A stretch of DNA of 64,000 nucleotides, taken from the NCBI GenBank assembly GCA_030252795.1, contig CP127080.1:124001-188000 (forward strand), in the 5' to 3' direction. Below are positions 55,958-64,000 of the stretch, in pieces. Each line of letters starts with the position of its first letter. Positions within the stretch are counted from its first letter, which is position 1. The DNA is from Porticoccaceae bacterium LTM1 (GTDB lineage Bacteria; Pseudomonadota; Gammaproteobacteria; Pseudomonadales; Porticoccaceae). The notes below the pieces were generated by a model that saw nothing but the letters and a program-made list of their open reading frames with translations, was not told where the DNA came from and ran no database searches. The translations under genes were made by a program, and so were the position numbers.

Positions 55958-58018
55958 TTGATATCAAGCATTTATCAGGGATGCCTTAATTATTTGCCTG
56001 GACTGTTGCAAAGGAAACCACTCGCCAGTTGTTTGACCATAGTGCTGGCTCTTGGCTGCGAAGCAGCTACTGCCTCTGACGATTTTACTGAAGAAGATCT
56101 GTTGGCCGGTATTCCAACCGTTATTACCCCAACCCGTTTGCCTCAATCCGTAGCCGAAGCCCCCGTATCAGTAACGGTCATTGACCAGCAATTGATTCGG
56201 GCCTCAGGTGCTGTAGAAGTTTACGATCTTCTCAGACTGGTTCCAGGCATGCAGGTCGGTATGACCTTTCGTCACCACTACCCGGCGACAACGTATCACG
56301 GTCAAAGCGATGGTCTGTCCCGCCGCATGCAAGTTCTGGTGGATGGCAGGGTAGCGCTGGGCTCCCAGTTTGGCATTATCGACTGGGATAGGCTTGGTAT
56401 TACCGTTCACGATATTGAGCGCATCGAAGTAGTGCGTGGTCCTGCGAGTGCCACCTATGGCTCCAACTCGTTTGTCGGGGTGATCAATGTGATCACTCGT
56501 GACCCGGCCACTGCTCCTGACCTGGAAGTAACCTCCAGTTTTGGCAGCCAGGACCAACAGTTGCACAGCTTGCGATACAGCCATAGCGATGTGCAGTTGG
56601 ACTATCAGCTCGGGCTTACCTATTTCACCACCGAGGGGTTTGACGGCGTCAACGATCAGGTGGAGGCCGGAGCACTTCGCTTTAAAGGCCATTACCAGTT
56701 TTCCCCACTGCAGAGTCTGGACTGGCAGATGGGCCATGCCGAAGGGCCGGCTGGTCGCGGAGGCGGTGGTATACCGGTCATTGATCCGGTCGGTGAGATG
56801 GATGTTAATGAAAGCCACCTGATTATGCGCTGGAATCAGCTGCAATCCCCACAGAGCGACTGGTATGCGCAATTCAGCTACAACCGAAACCGCACTGACG
56901 ATCGTCTCTACCTGGGAACAGTGTCTGAGTTTTTGGGCTATCTGCCGGAAGGAATAGAGGACGAACCGGTAGGGGTGGGCATCTATGATTTTCACTCCGA
57001 GCGACTCGATTTTGAGTTTAAACATACCCATTCGCCCTCTGACAGCAGTCGCCTGGTGTATGGAGCCGGGGTTCGTAAAAACAGCATGAAAGGGGTGCTG
57101 GCTATGCAGTCCCCCGATTACTACAAGGATTACAGCGCCCGGGTCTTTGCCAACTGGGAACAGCGCAATGGGAACTGGTTGTTTAATGTCGGCGGATTGT
57201 TTGAAGATGGCGATCTCGCCAGTGGCAACCGCTCTTTTAGGTTGGGGGCCAATTACCAGTTCACGCCGGACCAGACTTTCAGGGCCAGCTATTCCGAGGG
57301 AATGCGTTCGCCAACCATGGGTGAGGCATTCAATGGCATTGGTGTCAAAACCTTAAGCGGACAAGTGCTGGAGGCATTTGTTGGCTTCCAGTCAGTACAG
57401 CAGCCGGAGAAAATAACCAGCTATGAGCTGGGTTATGTGGGCAGTTGGCTGGATGGCAAGATGAATGCTGATGTCAAACTGTTCCATGAGGCCATAGATC
57501 GCGAAATCAGTGAGGTACTGGATCCAACGGTTCCGGAGTTGGTCTCCATCATTAATCCCGGATCCTTTGTTCGCATTGATGCCGGCGAAACCCACATTCA
57601 TGGCGCCGAGATCAATATCGATTACAAACCCTGGCAGGGTGGCCGACTCTGGGCGGCCTACAGTTATACGCCAGTGGAGCAGGACTCAATTCCGGGTGCT
57701 TTGAGAGCTATCCAGCAATCCCCCGCGACGCCCCGCGATACAGCAGCGCTTTCACTGTCACATGAATTTGGTGAAGGTTGGCAGGCGTCTTTGAACTACT
57801 ACTACCTGGGTGAAATGGCCTGGCAGGTGTGGGGTGCTGATCTGGACAGCTATGACCGGATTGATGGGCGGGTGGCTCGAGACTTCACAATTGGTCGCGG
57901 CCAGGCGCAAATCGAACTGATTGGCCAAAACCTTTTTGGCAGCAGCTACCACGAGTTTAATCCCACCAACGATTTTGATCGCCGTATATTTGTGCGCTTT
58001 TCCCTGCGGTATGATTAG
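55958..58018 (+). CDS. TonB-dependent outer-membrane receptor (second of tandem pair)
   Basis: A 686-residue paralogue of the preceding receptor. It has an N-terminal signal-peptide-like stretch (ASCLTIVLALGCEAATAS), a probable TonB box in IPTVITPTR, plug motifs RLVPGMQVGMTFRHH, YHGQSDGLSRRMQVLVDGR and IERIEVVRGPASATYGSNSF, and a barrel ending FVRFSLRYD. No ATG is available near the N-terminus; a TTG at 55958 with an AAGAAAGAG upstream is the best start seen, but this is uncertain. The gap to the first receptor is 128 bases with no gene. Confidence 0.88.
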   Translation: MISSIYQGCLNYLPGLLQRKPLASCLTIVLALGCEAATASDDFTEEDLLAGIPTVITPTRLPQSVAEAPVSVTVIDQQLIRASGAVEVYDLLRLVPGMQVGMTFRHHYPATTYHGQSDGLSRRMQVLVDGRVALGSQFGIIDWDRLGITVHDIERIEVVRGPASATYGSNSFVGVINVITRDPATAPDLEVTSSFGSQDQQLHSLRYSHSDVQLDYQLGLTYFTTEGFDGVNDQVEAGALRFKGHYQFSPLQSLDWQMGHAEGPAGRGGGGIPVIDPVGEMDVNESHLIMRWNQLQSPQSDWYAQFSYNRNRTDDRLYLGTVSEFLGYLPEGIEDEPVGVGIYDFHSERLDFEFKHTHSPSDSSRLVYGAGVRKNSMKGVLAMQSPDYYKDYSARVFANWEQRNGNWLFNVGGLFEDGDLASGNRSFRLGANYQFTPDQTFRASYSEGMRSPTMGEAFNGIGVKTLSGQVLEAFVGFQSVQQPEKITSYELGYVGSWLDGKMNADVKLFHEAIDREISEVLDPTVPELVSIINPGSFVRIDAGETHIHGAEINIDYKPWQGGRLWAAYSYTPVEQDSIPGALRAIQQSPATPRDTAALSLSHEFGEGWQASLNYYYLGEMAWQVWGADLDSYDRIDGRVARDFTIGRGQAQIELIGQNLFGSSYHEFNPTNDFDRRIFVRFSLRYD

Positions 58019-58023
58019 ATGCC

Positions 58024-58148
58024 TTTCATAACTACTGCGCTTGGTAATACGGCGTTAAAAAGTGGCTCAAAATGCTCATTTACTTCAGTAGACTCCGCTT
58101 TTTCGCCACTTTTTGCCTTGTCTTACCGGCGCTCGTTACGTTATGAAA
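58024..58148. repeat. Imperfect palindromic intergenic element (125 bases)
   Basis: Arms 58024-58066 and 58105-58148 are inverted copies: both begin TTTCATAAC (read inward) and end AAAAAGTGGC, with partial matching between. The 38-base centre includes TCAAAATGCTCATTTAC. It is unlike ordinary terminators in length. It shares GGCGTTAAAAAG with the stretch near 41579. It probably belongs to a dispersed non-coding repeat family and may also end transcription of the receptor gene. Confidence 0.6.
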
Positions 58149-58194
58149 CAGCCTCTAGGCTCTAATAATTTGACCCTACTCACAGGGAGTGCTG

Positions 58195-59556
58195 ATGGCC
58201 AAACAAAAAACCGCCTACGTCTGCAGCGACTGCGGCTCTGACTACAGCAAGTGGCAGGGCCAGTGCAGTGACTGCGGCGCCTGGAATACACTCGCCGAAA
58301 TGCGCTTTGCCAAGGCGCCGCGCGCTGCCAATAACGGTGCCGGCTACGCTGGTGCCGCCGATGGTGAAGTAAAGCGGCTGTCGGAAATAGCCCTGGATGA
58401 AGTGCCCAGAATCGGTTCCGGAATGCGCGAATTTGATCTGGTGCTGGGAGGCGGGCTGGTACCCGGTTCCTGTGTACTGATCGGTGGCGAACCGGGAGCG
58501 GGCAAAAGTACTCTGTTGCTGCAGACCCTCTGTTTTCTCGCCCAATCCCAGGACACCCTCTATGTTACCGGTGAAGAGTCGCCTCAGCAGGTAGCAATGC
58601 GTGCGCAACGTCTGGGGCTGCCCACTGACAAGTTGCAGATCATGGCGGAAACCAGCGTTGAAACGATCTGTAATACCGCCCAGCAAACTCGCCCCAAAAT
58701 TCTGGTAGTGGACTCCATTCAGGTTATGCACCTGGCTGATATTCAATCCGCACCCGGCAGTGTCTCCCAGGTTCGTGAGAGCGCCGCCCAGCTGGTTCGC
58801 TTTGCCAAGCAAACCGGCACAGTACTGCTGCTGATCGGTCATGTCACCAAGGATGGCTCACTGGCTGGCCCTAAAGTCCTGGAGCACATGATTGACTGCT
58901 CATTGATGCTGGAAGGCTCAGCCGACAGTCGCTTTCGCACCCTGCGCGGCATCAAAAACCGCTTTGGGGCCGTGAATGAGCTGGGGGTGTTTGCGATGAC
59001 TGAAACCGGCTTGAAAGAGGTGCACAACCCGTCGGCCATTTTTCTCAGTCGCGCCGACGAAGTAGCTTCCGGCAGCGTAGTGACTGTAGTGTGGGAAGGT
59101 ACCCGACCTCTGTTGGTGGAATTGCAGGCACTGGTAGATGAGAGTCCATTCAACAATCCACGCCGCGTAGTGGTGGGGTTGGATCACAATCGCCTGGCCA
59201 TGCTGCTGGCGGTACTGCATCGCCATGGTGGCATTATGGCGGCGGATCAGGATGTATTTGTAAATATGGTTGGTGGCGTAAAAGTGGTGGAAACCAGTGC
59301 CGACCTGCCACTGTTACTTGCTGTGGTGTCGAGCTTTCGCGACAACACACTGCCACGGGAATTGATTGCCTTTGGCGAAGTGGGGCTCTCCGGTGAGCTG
59401 CGCCCGGTACCCAGTGGAGCCGAGCGTTTGCGCGAGGCAGCCAAACACGGCTTCAAGCGCGCCATTGTGCCAGCCGGTAATGCTCCCAAACAGCCCATTA
59501 ATGGTATGCAGGTTATCGCCGCGAAAACCCTCGCCGAAGCGCTGGAGGCCATCTGA
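58195..59556 (+). CDS. radA: DNA repair protein RadA
   Basis: A RecA-like helicase that helps branch migration in recombination. The 453-residue protein has the C4 zinc finger CSDCGSDYSKWQGQCSDCG at the N-terminus, Walker A GGEPGAGKSTLLLQ, the RadA motif KNRFGAVNELGVF, and a Lon-protease-like C-terminal domain (GGVKVVETSADLPLLLAVVS). The ATG at 58195 follows GGGAG at five bases; an in-frame GTG at 58189 is less likely. The DUF6164 gene starts 3 bases after the stop. Confidence 0.96.
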   Translation: MAKQKTAYVCSDCGSDYSKWQGQCSDCGAWNTLAEMRFAKAPRAANNGAGYAGAADGEVKRLSEIALDEVPRIGSGMREFDLVLGGGLVPGSCVLIGGEPGAGKSTLLLQTLCFLAQSQDTLYVTGEESPQQVAMRAQRLGLPTDKLQIMAETSVETICNTAQQTRPKILVVDSIQVMHLADIQSAPGSVSQVRESAAQLVRFAKQTGTVLLLIGHVTKDGSLAGPKVLEHMIDCSLMLEGSADSRFRTLRGIKNRFGAVNELGVFAMTETGLKEVHNPSAIFLSRADEVASGSVVTVVWEGTRPLLVELQALVDESPFNNPRRVVVGLDHNRLAMLLAVLHRHGGIMAADQDVFVNMVGGVKVVETSADLPLLLAVVSSFRDNTLPRELIAFGEVGLSGELRPVPSGAERLREAAKHGFKRAIVPAGNAPKQPINGMQVIAAKTLAEALEAI

Positions 59557-59559
59557 GTC

Positions 59560-59931
59560 ATGGCTAAGCTGTTGTTTAAACTCAACAACGTCCCTGCCGA
59601 CGAGGCACAGGAGGTTCGCCAGTTGCTGGATGATCACCAAATCGATTTTTACGAAACGCCGGGTGGCAATTGGGGGATATCGGTGGAAGCGATCTGGCTG
59701 CATGACGACAGTCGTCTGTTGGAAGCTAAAGCGTTGCTGGAAGAGTATCAAGCGGAGCGGAGTCGCCGGGTTCGCGCTGAATACGAACAGTCACGAGCGC
59801 AGGGTGAGCACCCCAATCTGTGGCAAAAAATCTGCGCCAATCCGCTACCGGTTATAGCCCTGATGGCGTTGGCAGCGGCGATTATTTACTTTTCGGTAGT
59901 GCCGTTTTTTGACCTCTTTCACGGCAACTGA
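59560..59931 (+). CDS. DUF6164 family small membrane protein
   Basis: A 123-residue protein with a soluble N-terminal region (KLLFKLNNVPADEAQEVRQL, DFYETPGGNWGISVEAIWL), a charged helical stretch (about 60-85) and a C-terminal membrane segment (LPVIALMALAAAIIYFSVVPF). The N-terminal pattern matches the DUF6164 family as I recall it; function unknown. It is three bases after radA and probably cotranscribed, a pairing that may mark a linked role. Confidence 0.75.
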   Translation: MAKLLFKLNNVPADEAQEVRQLLDDHQIDFYETPGGNWGISVEAIWLHDDSRLLEAKALLEEYQAERSRRVRAEYEQSRAQGEHPNLWQKICANPLPVIALMALAAAIIYFSVVPFFDLFHGN

Positions 59932-59991
59932 GCCGGATAATCACTAAAAATAACACTCAATAACAACAATTCATCTCAATAAGGAACATCC

Positions 59992-60915
59992 ATGCCTCAA
60001 ATCAATTTGGCTGGCCGAACTGGCTGGCTGGTTGCCGTGTTTATGACATTACTGGCAGGCTGCTTGCCAGTCGAAAAAAACCAACCTGCATCTGAGCATC
60101 ACAAGGAGAGTGCGATGAGTGACCAAAAAGTTAATTTTAAAGAAGTGCTCTGGTATGCAGAGCGCGCCAAGGCAGCGTATCAATCAGAAGCGGAAATTCG
60201 CCGCGCTTTTCCTCAAACAGTGCGAGTGGCACAAGTGGCTGGTACGGATGTTCAGTATTTTGTCGAGCATTTCCCAGAGCAGAATCTGCAGGTAGTCACA
60301 GTTCGCGGCACTGATAACCTTGCCAACTTCAAACAGGATGCCGAGTACCTGCCGGAATTGAATAGCAAGCTGGGTATTCGTGTACATCGCGGCTTTGATA
60401 GCGATACCAGTAAGCTTTACGCTGACTTGCTACCGCATCTCGACAAGGACATGGAGGTGAAGGTTACCGGCCACTCACTGGGTGCGGCGATCAGTACACT
60501 GCTGATGATGTATCTGCACCAGGATGGTTATCAGCTCGGGCCGTCAATCAACTTCGGCCAACCCAAAGTCACCAACAGTGAAGGAGCCAAAGCCTGGGAA
60601 TTTCTGCCTCTGTTGCGGGTGGTGGACGAAAATGATCTGGTGCCATTGGTGCCGCCCACCACATTGCTGGACTCCCTGCACGGTCATTACGAGCACTTTG
60701 GCCGCGAAGTGATTCTGTTGGAGGCGGAGTATTTTGTTTACTTGCCACAGCATCAGGCAATGAAGGATTCACTGGATTCGTTCTGGAACAACCTGGGCAA
60801 TGAGAGTGTCGACGAGCACTTTATGGCCAACTACCTGAAAAATATTCAGCCGAAACTGACCAAAGCTATCCCGGTGGATTACCACAAGCGGGAAGACTTT
60901 GTTCCCGCCGGTTAA
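59992..60915 (+). CDS. Class 3 lipase-like lipoprotein
   Basis: A 307-residue putative lipoprotein with an N-terminal lipobox LLAGC, followed by an alpha/beta-hydrolase domain. The nucleophile elbow is TGHSLGAAIS, with aspartate in VVDENDLVPLVPP and histidine in HGHYEHFG completing the likely triad; VVTVRGTDNLANFKQD matches class 3 lipases. The leader makes it a substrate for Lgt, and anchoring to the outer membrane is likely. Natural substrate unknown. A downstream ATG (60115) could make a soluble form, but the lipobox supports the full-length start. Confidence 0.88.
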   Translation: MPQINLAGRTGWLVAVFMTLLAGCLPVEKNQPASEHHKESAMSDQKVNFKEVLWYAERAKAAYQSEAEIRRAFPQTVRVAQVAGTDVQYFVEHFPEQNLQVVTVRGTDNLANFKQDAEYLPELNSKLGIRVHRGFDSDTSKLYADLLPHLDKDMEVKVTGHSLGAAISTLLMMYLHQDGYQLGPSINFGQPKVTNSEGAKAWEFLPLLRVVDENDLVPLVPPTTLLDSLHGHYEHFGREVILLEAEYFVYLPQHQAMKDSLDSFWNNLGNESVDEHFMANYLKNIQPKLTKAIPVDYHKREDFVPAG

Positions 60916-60926
60916 AATAGCCTCAC

Positions 60927-61979
60927 CTACTCGGGCAAGTTAATCGTTCGCGAGCGCAGTACATCGAATTCCTGCCACACCTGATCGGCGGCAACGCCGT
61001 TCAGGCATTGCGCCTCCGGACCGCGGTAACTGTCCACCTGACAAAAACGCTTGTAGCAGGGCGTACAGGAAAATCCCGGTGCCACTTTTTGCTCGGCATT
61101 ATTGCCGGTGGCACCGATTAACGCTGGATCGGTGGGGCCGTACAGGGTGAGTGTTGGTACATCCAGCGCCGCTGCAATATGGGCCAGACCAGTATCTACA
61201 CAGATTGCGCCGCTGCTTATACTGAACAGAAACGCCAGTTCAGAGAGCGGCAGTCGCGGTAACACCATCGCATGGTCATAACCCTGAGCCAGCCGGTGGG
61301 CACGCGCTTCTTCTTCAGCGGAACCCCAAGGCAGCAAAACCCGGTAATTCTGCTGACCGGCTATATCAATCAGATGACGCCAGTGAATTTCCGGCCAGCA
61401 CTTGTTGGTCCAGCTGGCATTGTGGACAAACATCAAAAATTGTTGCTCGGGAAGATCTATTGCCGGTTGTGGCCACTGTCGGTCGACCAGGCCAAAGTCC
61501 GGTGCGGTATCTGGCAGTTCGTAGCCCAGAGACTGGGCAAACAGTTTGCGCAAGCGAGTGATAGCCAGTTGCTGGCGAGGCAGGTGGAAGTGGCGGTGAT
61601 AGGCCCAGTGGGCGCCGTATTCCCGTGCGGTGGCCTTGTCGAAGCCGCATTTGTTGCCATTAGCCAGTGCTGTAACGACCGCACTTTTATGGTTGCCCTG
61701 TGCGTCGATTACACAGTCATACTCAACCGATTGAAGTTGCTGTTTGAAGGATTTCAGCTCACCGCTTTTCAGGGTTTTAAAAAGCTGTTTCTTCCAGCGC
61801 CGGTGAGCGGTGGGGATAGTGTTGCCCACTGCTGAATGCCAGCGCGGAATTTCCGCAAATGCCTGATCCACTACCCAGTCAAACTTGATATCGGGAATGG
61901 CTCTTCGAGCATCGGTTAGCGCCGGAAGGGCCTGCACCAGATCACCCATGGAGCTGAGTTTGACAATAAGTACGCGCAT
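60927..61979 (-). CDS. waaC: ADP-heptose:LPS heptosyltransferase I
   Basis: It adds the first heptose to Kdo in the LPS inner core, before WaaF acts. The 350-residue GT9 enzyme opens VLIVKLSSMGDLVQALPAL, contains FVHNASWTNKCWPEIHWRHL and ends with SSGAICVDTGLAHIAAALDVP. Its start is the ATG complementary to 61977-61979, six codons inside a longer frame. It is 31 kb from waaF-waaG, away from the place it holds beside waaF in Pseudomonas. Confidence 0.93.
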   Translation of the reverse strand: MRVLIVKLSSMGDLVQALPALTDARRAIPDIKFDWVVDQAFAEIPRWHSAVGNTIPTAHRRWKKQLFKTLKSGELKSFKQQLQSVEYDCVIDAQGNHKSAVVTALANGNKCGFDKATAREYGAHWAYHRHFHLPRQQLAITRLRKLFAQSLGYELPDTAPDFGLVDRQWPQPAIDLPEQQFLMFVHNASWTNKCWPEIHWRHLIDIAGQQNYRVLLPWGSAEEEARAHRLAQGYDHAMVLPRLPLSELAFLFSISSGAICVDTGLAHIAAALDVPTLTLYGPTDPALIGATGNNAEQKVAPGFSCTPCYKRFCQVDSYRGPEAQCLNGVAADQVWQEFDVLRSRTINLPE

Positions 61980-62090
61980 GAAAGAGGGATCGACCATTGG
62001 TGAAAAACAGCCGCGGATGCTATCACGCTATGGAGTATCAAACAAAAACCGGGGCGAATTTCAGAGACTATTTCAAATAGCCAATTGGTT

Positions 62091-62164
62091 GTCATCCCCG
62101 CGTAAGCGGGGATCCATCGTGAATTGTATTCGGTGTTATGGATTTCCGCCTGCGCGGAAATGAC
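62091..62164. repeat. Small palindromic repeat, double hairpin (GTCATYYCCGC type)
   Basis: Two 27-base inverted ends (62091-62117 and 62138-62164) match at 21 of 27 positions around a 20-base centre. Each end is itself a hairpin: CCCCGC-gtaa-GCGGGG on the left and TTTCCGC-ctgc-GCGGAAA on the right. The differences are compensatory, so both stems stay paired. This resembles a widespread family of small bacterial repeats. It lies between yceI and waaC. Confidence 0.75.
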
Positions 62165-62205
62165 GGCTTTGACGATCTGGAATGTGACGTGGCGAAGCCA
62201 ATCAC

Positions 62206-62796
62206 TTATTCAGGCATATGAATTCCTTCCACATCCAGAGTCATGAAGACTGTGTCGGCAGGGCCAACAGGCTTCATGCCAAAGTCGGCGAGCTTCAGTG
62301 CCACAGTGCCGCGGAAACCGGCGTGTGTTGCACCTTTGATCCAGGGGGATTCGCCGGAGCCGACTTTTTCCACCGCAATGGAGATTTCCTTGGTAACGCC
62401 GCGCAGGGTCAAGTTGCCGATGAGAGAAGCCTTGCCATCACCACTGTCTTTGAATGCGGTGCTCTTGAATGAAGCTGTCGGGTACTTTTCTACATTCAGG
62501 TATTCGTCACTGCGCAGGTGTTTGTCGCGCTCAGCGTGCATGCTGTCTATGCTGGCAACATCTATTTCCACTTCAACGCTGGAGACGGAGGGGTTGGCTT
62601 CGTCGTAGACAAAGTGACCGTCAAAACTATTGAAACGGCCGTTGAGCCAGCTATAGCCCAGATGTTGGATGGAAAACTGAATAAAAGCGTGAGCGCCTTT
62701 GGTATCAATCTTGTAGGTCTGCGCGCTGGCTGGCAGGGCTGAGCCAAACAACAGGGCAGTAAAGCCGGCAATTGCTAAATTTTTCAAGGTTTTCAT
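62206..62796 (-). CDS. yceI: YceI family periplasmic lipid-binding protein
   Basis: A 196-residue protein with a signal peptide (about 1-25, ending ALPASAQ) and a YceI lipocalin-like domain: HAFIQFSIQHLGYSWLNGRF, DKHLRSDEYLNVEKYP and LTLRGVTKEI. Relatives bind isoprenoid lipids. It overlaps the cytochrome b561 stop by four bases (ATGA), yet has its own AGGAG, so the pair is an operon as in E. coli yceJI. Confidence 0.92.
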   Translation of the reverse strand: MKTLKNLAIAGFTALLFGSALPASAQTYKIDTKGAHAFIQFSIQHLGYSWLNGRFNSFDGHFVYDEANPSVSSVEVEIDVASIDSMHAERDKHLRSDEYLNVEKYPTASFKSTAFKDSGDGKASLIGNLTLRGVTKEISIAVEKVGSGESPWIKGATHAGFRGTVALKLADFGMKPVGPADTVFMTLDVEGIHMPE

Positions 62797-63341
62797 GGGG
62801 TTCTCCTGTTGGAAAAAGTCATTTTTCTGAGCGTGTTGTCTTTGTTGATAAAGTGATGCTTGAGAGCAGCCAGTGCATGAAGGGCGGCAAGGCCTATTAC
62901 CAGCCAGGCCAGCACTTCGTGAATTTCACCGGCAATATCCTCCTGATGGGGTATGTCGGTTATTGTGGCCGGTACGCTGAACCAGCTGAATACCTCAATT
63001 GCGCGGCCATCGGCGGTGGAAATAAGGTAACCGGAGACCATGATCGCCAGGATCAACAGATAGAAGCAGCGATGCACCCAACGGGCGATGTTGCGTTCAA
63101 GGGCGCTGCCTTCTGGCTCCGGTTCCACACTTGTCCAGCGCCACACCAATCTGAACACCAGCACCGCGAACAGTAAAATACCGATACTTTTGTGCCAGTG
63201 TGGCAGGGTGCGGTAGAGCGGGTCGTAGTAATCCCGACCCATCATCTCCAGCCCAAGCCAGAACATACCGATAATTACCACGGCCATCAGCCAATGCAGC
63301 AATTTGGCCATCAAGCCATAACTCTTCGAGGTGTTTTTCAT
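62793..63341 (-). CDS. yceJ: Cytochrome b561 family protein
   Basis: A 182-residue inner-membrane di-haem cytochrome with about four membrane helices. Likely haem ligands are histidines in KLLHWLMAVVIIGMF, PHWHKSIGILLFAVL and the C-terminal LAALHALAALKHHF. It probably passes electrons in or near the quinone pool. It is upstream of yceI in one transcript, and azoR lies 15 bases upstream of its start on the same strand. Confidence 0.9.
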   Translation of the reverse strand: MKNTSKSYGLMAKLLHWLMAVVIIGMFWLGLEMMGRDYYDPLYRTLPHWHKSIGILLFAVLVFRLVWRWTSVEPEPEGSALERNIARWVHRCFYLLILAIMVSGYLISTADGRAIEVFSWFSVPATITDIPHQEDIAGEIHEVLAWLVIGLAALHALAALKHHFINKDNTLRKMTFSNRRTP

Positions 63342-63356
63342 GAGAGGGTTCTCACA

Positions 63357-63959
63357 TCAGGCAGCAGCTTTATGGTGCAACATTTCACTGGCTTGAGACA
63401 GCGACTGATCGCGAATTTCTCCCATAGCCAGTCCTTCTGCGTAGACAAATTCAATGTCGGTAATGCCGAGGAATGAGTAGAAATTGCGAATGTAATCAGT
63501 TTGGGTGTCTGCCGGTGTGCCGGCGTATTGGCCACCGCGGGTGGCGATGACATAGAGCTTCTTCCCGTTCAATAATCCCTGCGGTCCATTCTCGGTGTAG
63601 CGAAAGGTGACCCCGGCGCGGGCGATATGGTCGATCCAGGACTTTAGCGTCGATGGAATCCCGAAGTTGTAGAGCGGCAGCCCCAGAACAATAACGTCGC
63701 TGGCCTGCAGCTCCGCGATCAGCTCATCGGATAGCTTTGCTGCCTGCTGTTGCGATTCGGACCGCTGGTCTTCCGGCAATCCAAACCCGCTGAATGAGTC
63801 GGCGGTCAGATGGGCGATCGGCTGTTTGGCCAAATCGCGTTCAGTGACAGTAGTATGCGGGTATTTCTGGCGAAGCTGTTCAATAAACTCGATCGACAGG
63901 CTGCGAGAGGCGCTATTGCTGTCAAACAGACTGGTTTGCAGAGAAAGTATGCGGTTCAT
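63357..63959 (-). CDS. azoR: FMN-dependent NADH-azoreductase
   Basis: A flavodoxin-fold oxidoreductase that reduces azo compounds and quinones using NADH. The 200-residue product starts MNRILSLQTSLFDSNSASRS, has VIVLGLPLYNFGIPSTLKSW for FMN binding and YVIATRGGQYAGTPAD, all typical of AzoR. The ATG at 63959 follows AGGAGG at a good spacing; a longer frame opens at 63983. It may be cotranscribed with the cytochrome b561 gene. Confidence 0.93.
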   Translation of the reverse strand: MNRILSLQTSLFDSNSASRSLSIEFIEQLRQKYPHTTVTERDLAKQPIAHLTADSFSGFGLPEDQRSESQQQAAKLSDELIAELQASDVIVLGLPLYNFGIPSTLKSWIDHIARAGVTFRYTENGPQGLLNGKKLYVIATRGGQYAGTPADTQTDYIRNFYSFLGITDIEFVYAEGLAMGEIRDQSLSQASEMLHHKAAA

Positions 63960-64000
63960 AATAACCTCCTGAAGGCGTATCAATGGTGTTAGCCAATGGA

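Noticed and set aside
56204-57031. 275-codon open frame antisense to the second receptor
   Set aside because: Overlaps the conserved plug domain of the receptor and shows no family features.

Overview
The window is a chromosomal segment of a Gram-negative gammaproteobacterium, most like marine Pseudomonadales/Cellvibrionales-type organisms. It encodes a Kdo/heptose LPS core, lipoprotein processing (Lgt), TolC, topoisomerase IV, the PtsP/RppH pair and GlnE. Gene order partly follows Pseudomonas (HAD phosphatase-rppH-ptsP-lgt-thyA-folA; glnE-waaF-waaG-waaP-kinase; hldE/waaA/tolC/nudF/cpdA/yqiA/parE/parC). The six-gene TonB cluster instead follows the TonB2 arrangement of Vibrio and other marine genera. 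Species cannot be fixed from the sequence alone. No tRNA, rRNA, CRISPR array, prophage or transposase gene was seen; nearly all the DNA is tightly packed housekeeping coding sequence.

Layout. 1-5.2 kb: start of ppk (cut by the window edge), slyX, an M17 aminopeptidase and a CHASE-PAS-GGDEF-EAL protein. 5.3-11.3 kb: srkA, gcvT-gcvH without gcvP, rlmI, a DUF1653 protein and a PIN-PhoH ATPase. 11.3-17.2 kb: HAD phosphatase, rppH-ptsP, lgt-thyA-folA. 17.2-23.2 kb: a TonB2-type energy transduction operon (DUF3450, TtpC, ExbB, ExbD, TonB, TPR protein) preceded by a long leader with a repeated palindromic motif. 23.2-29.4 kb: argA, an orphan GspE/PilB-type ATPase and glnE. 29.4-41.5 kb: LPS core genes (waaF, waaG, waaP, a second kinase, a GT9 enzyme, hldE, waaA), an oxidoreductase/pyruvyltransferase trio and tolC. 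41.7-51.8 kb: nudF, yqiB-like, cpdA, yqiA, parE, a thioesterase, a secreted PNGase F-like protein, parC, mscS and a Lys/Glu-rich exported protein. 51.9-58.0 kb: a lambda-P-like helicase loader with a triple DnaT-domain protein, then two tandem paralogous TonB-dependent receptors. 58.2-64 kb: radA, a DUF6164 protein, a lipoprotein lipase, waaC, yceI-cytochrome b561 and azoR.

The genes combine into several systems: inner-core LPS assembly and phosphorylation, TonB-energised uptake (operon at 17.5 kb, receptors at 53.7 and 56 kb), DNA topology and replication restart, and nucleotide/one-carbon metabolism. The least expected items are the PNGase F-like protein between parE and parC, the triple-DnaT/loader pair, three palindromic non-coding elements (upstream of parE, upstream of radA, and between yceI and waaC), and the repeated CTGT(T/C)ACCT motif ahead of the TonB2 operon.
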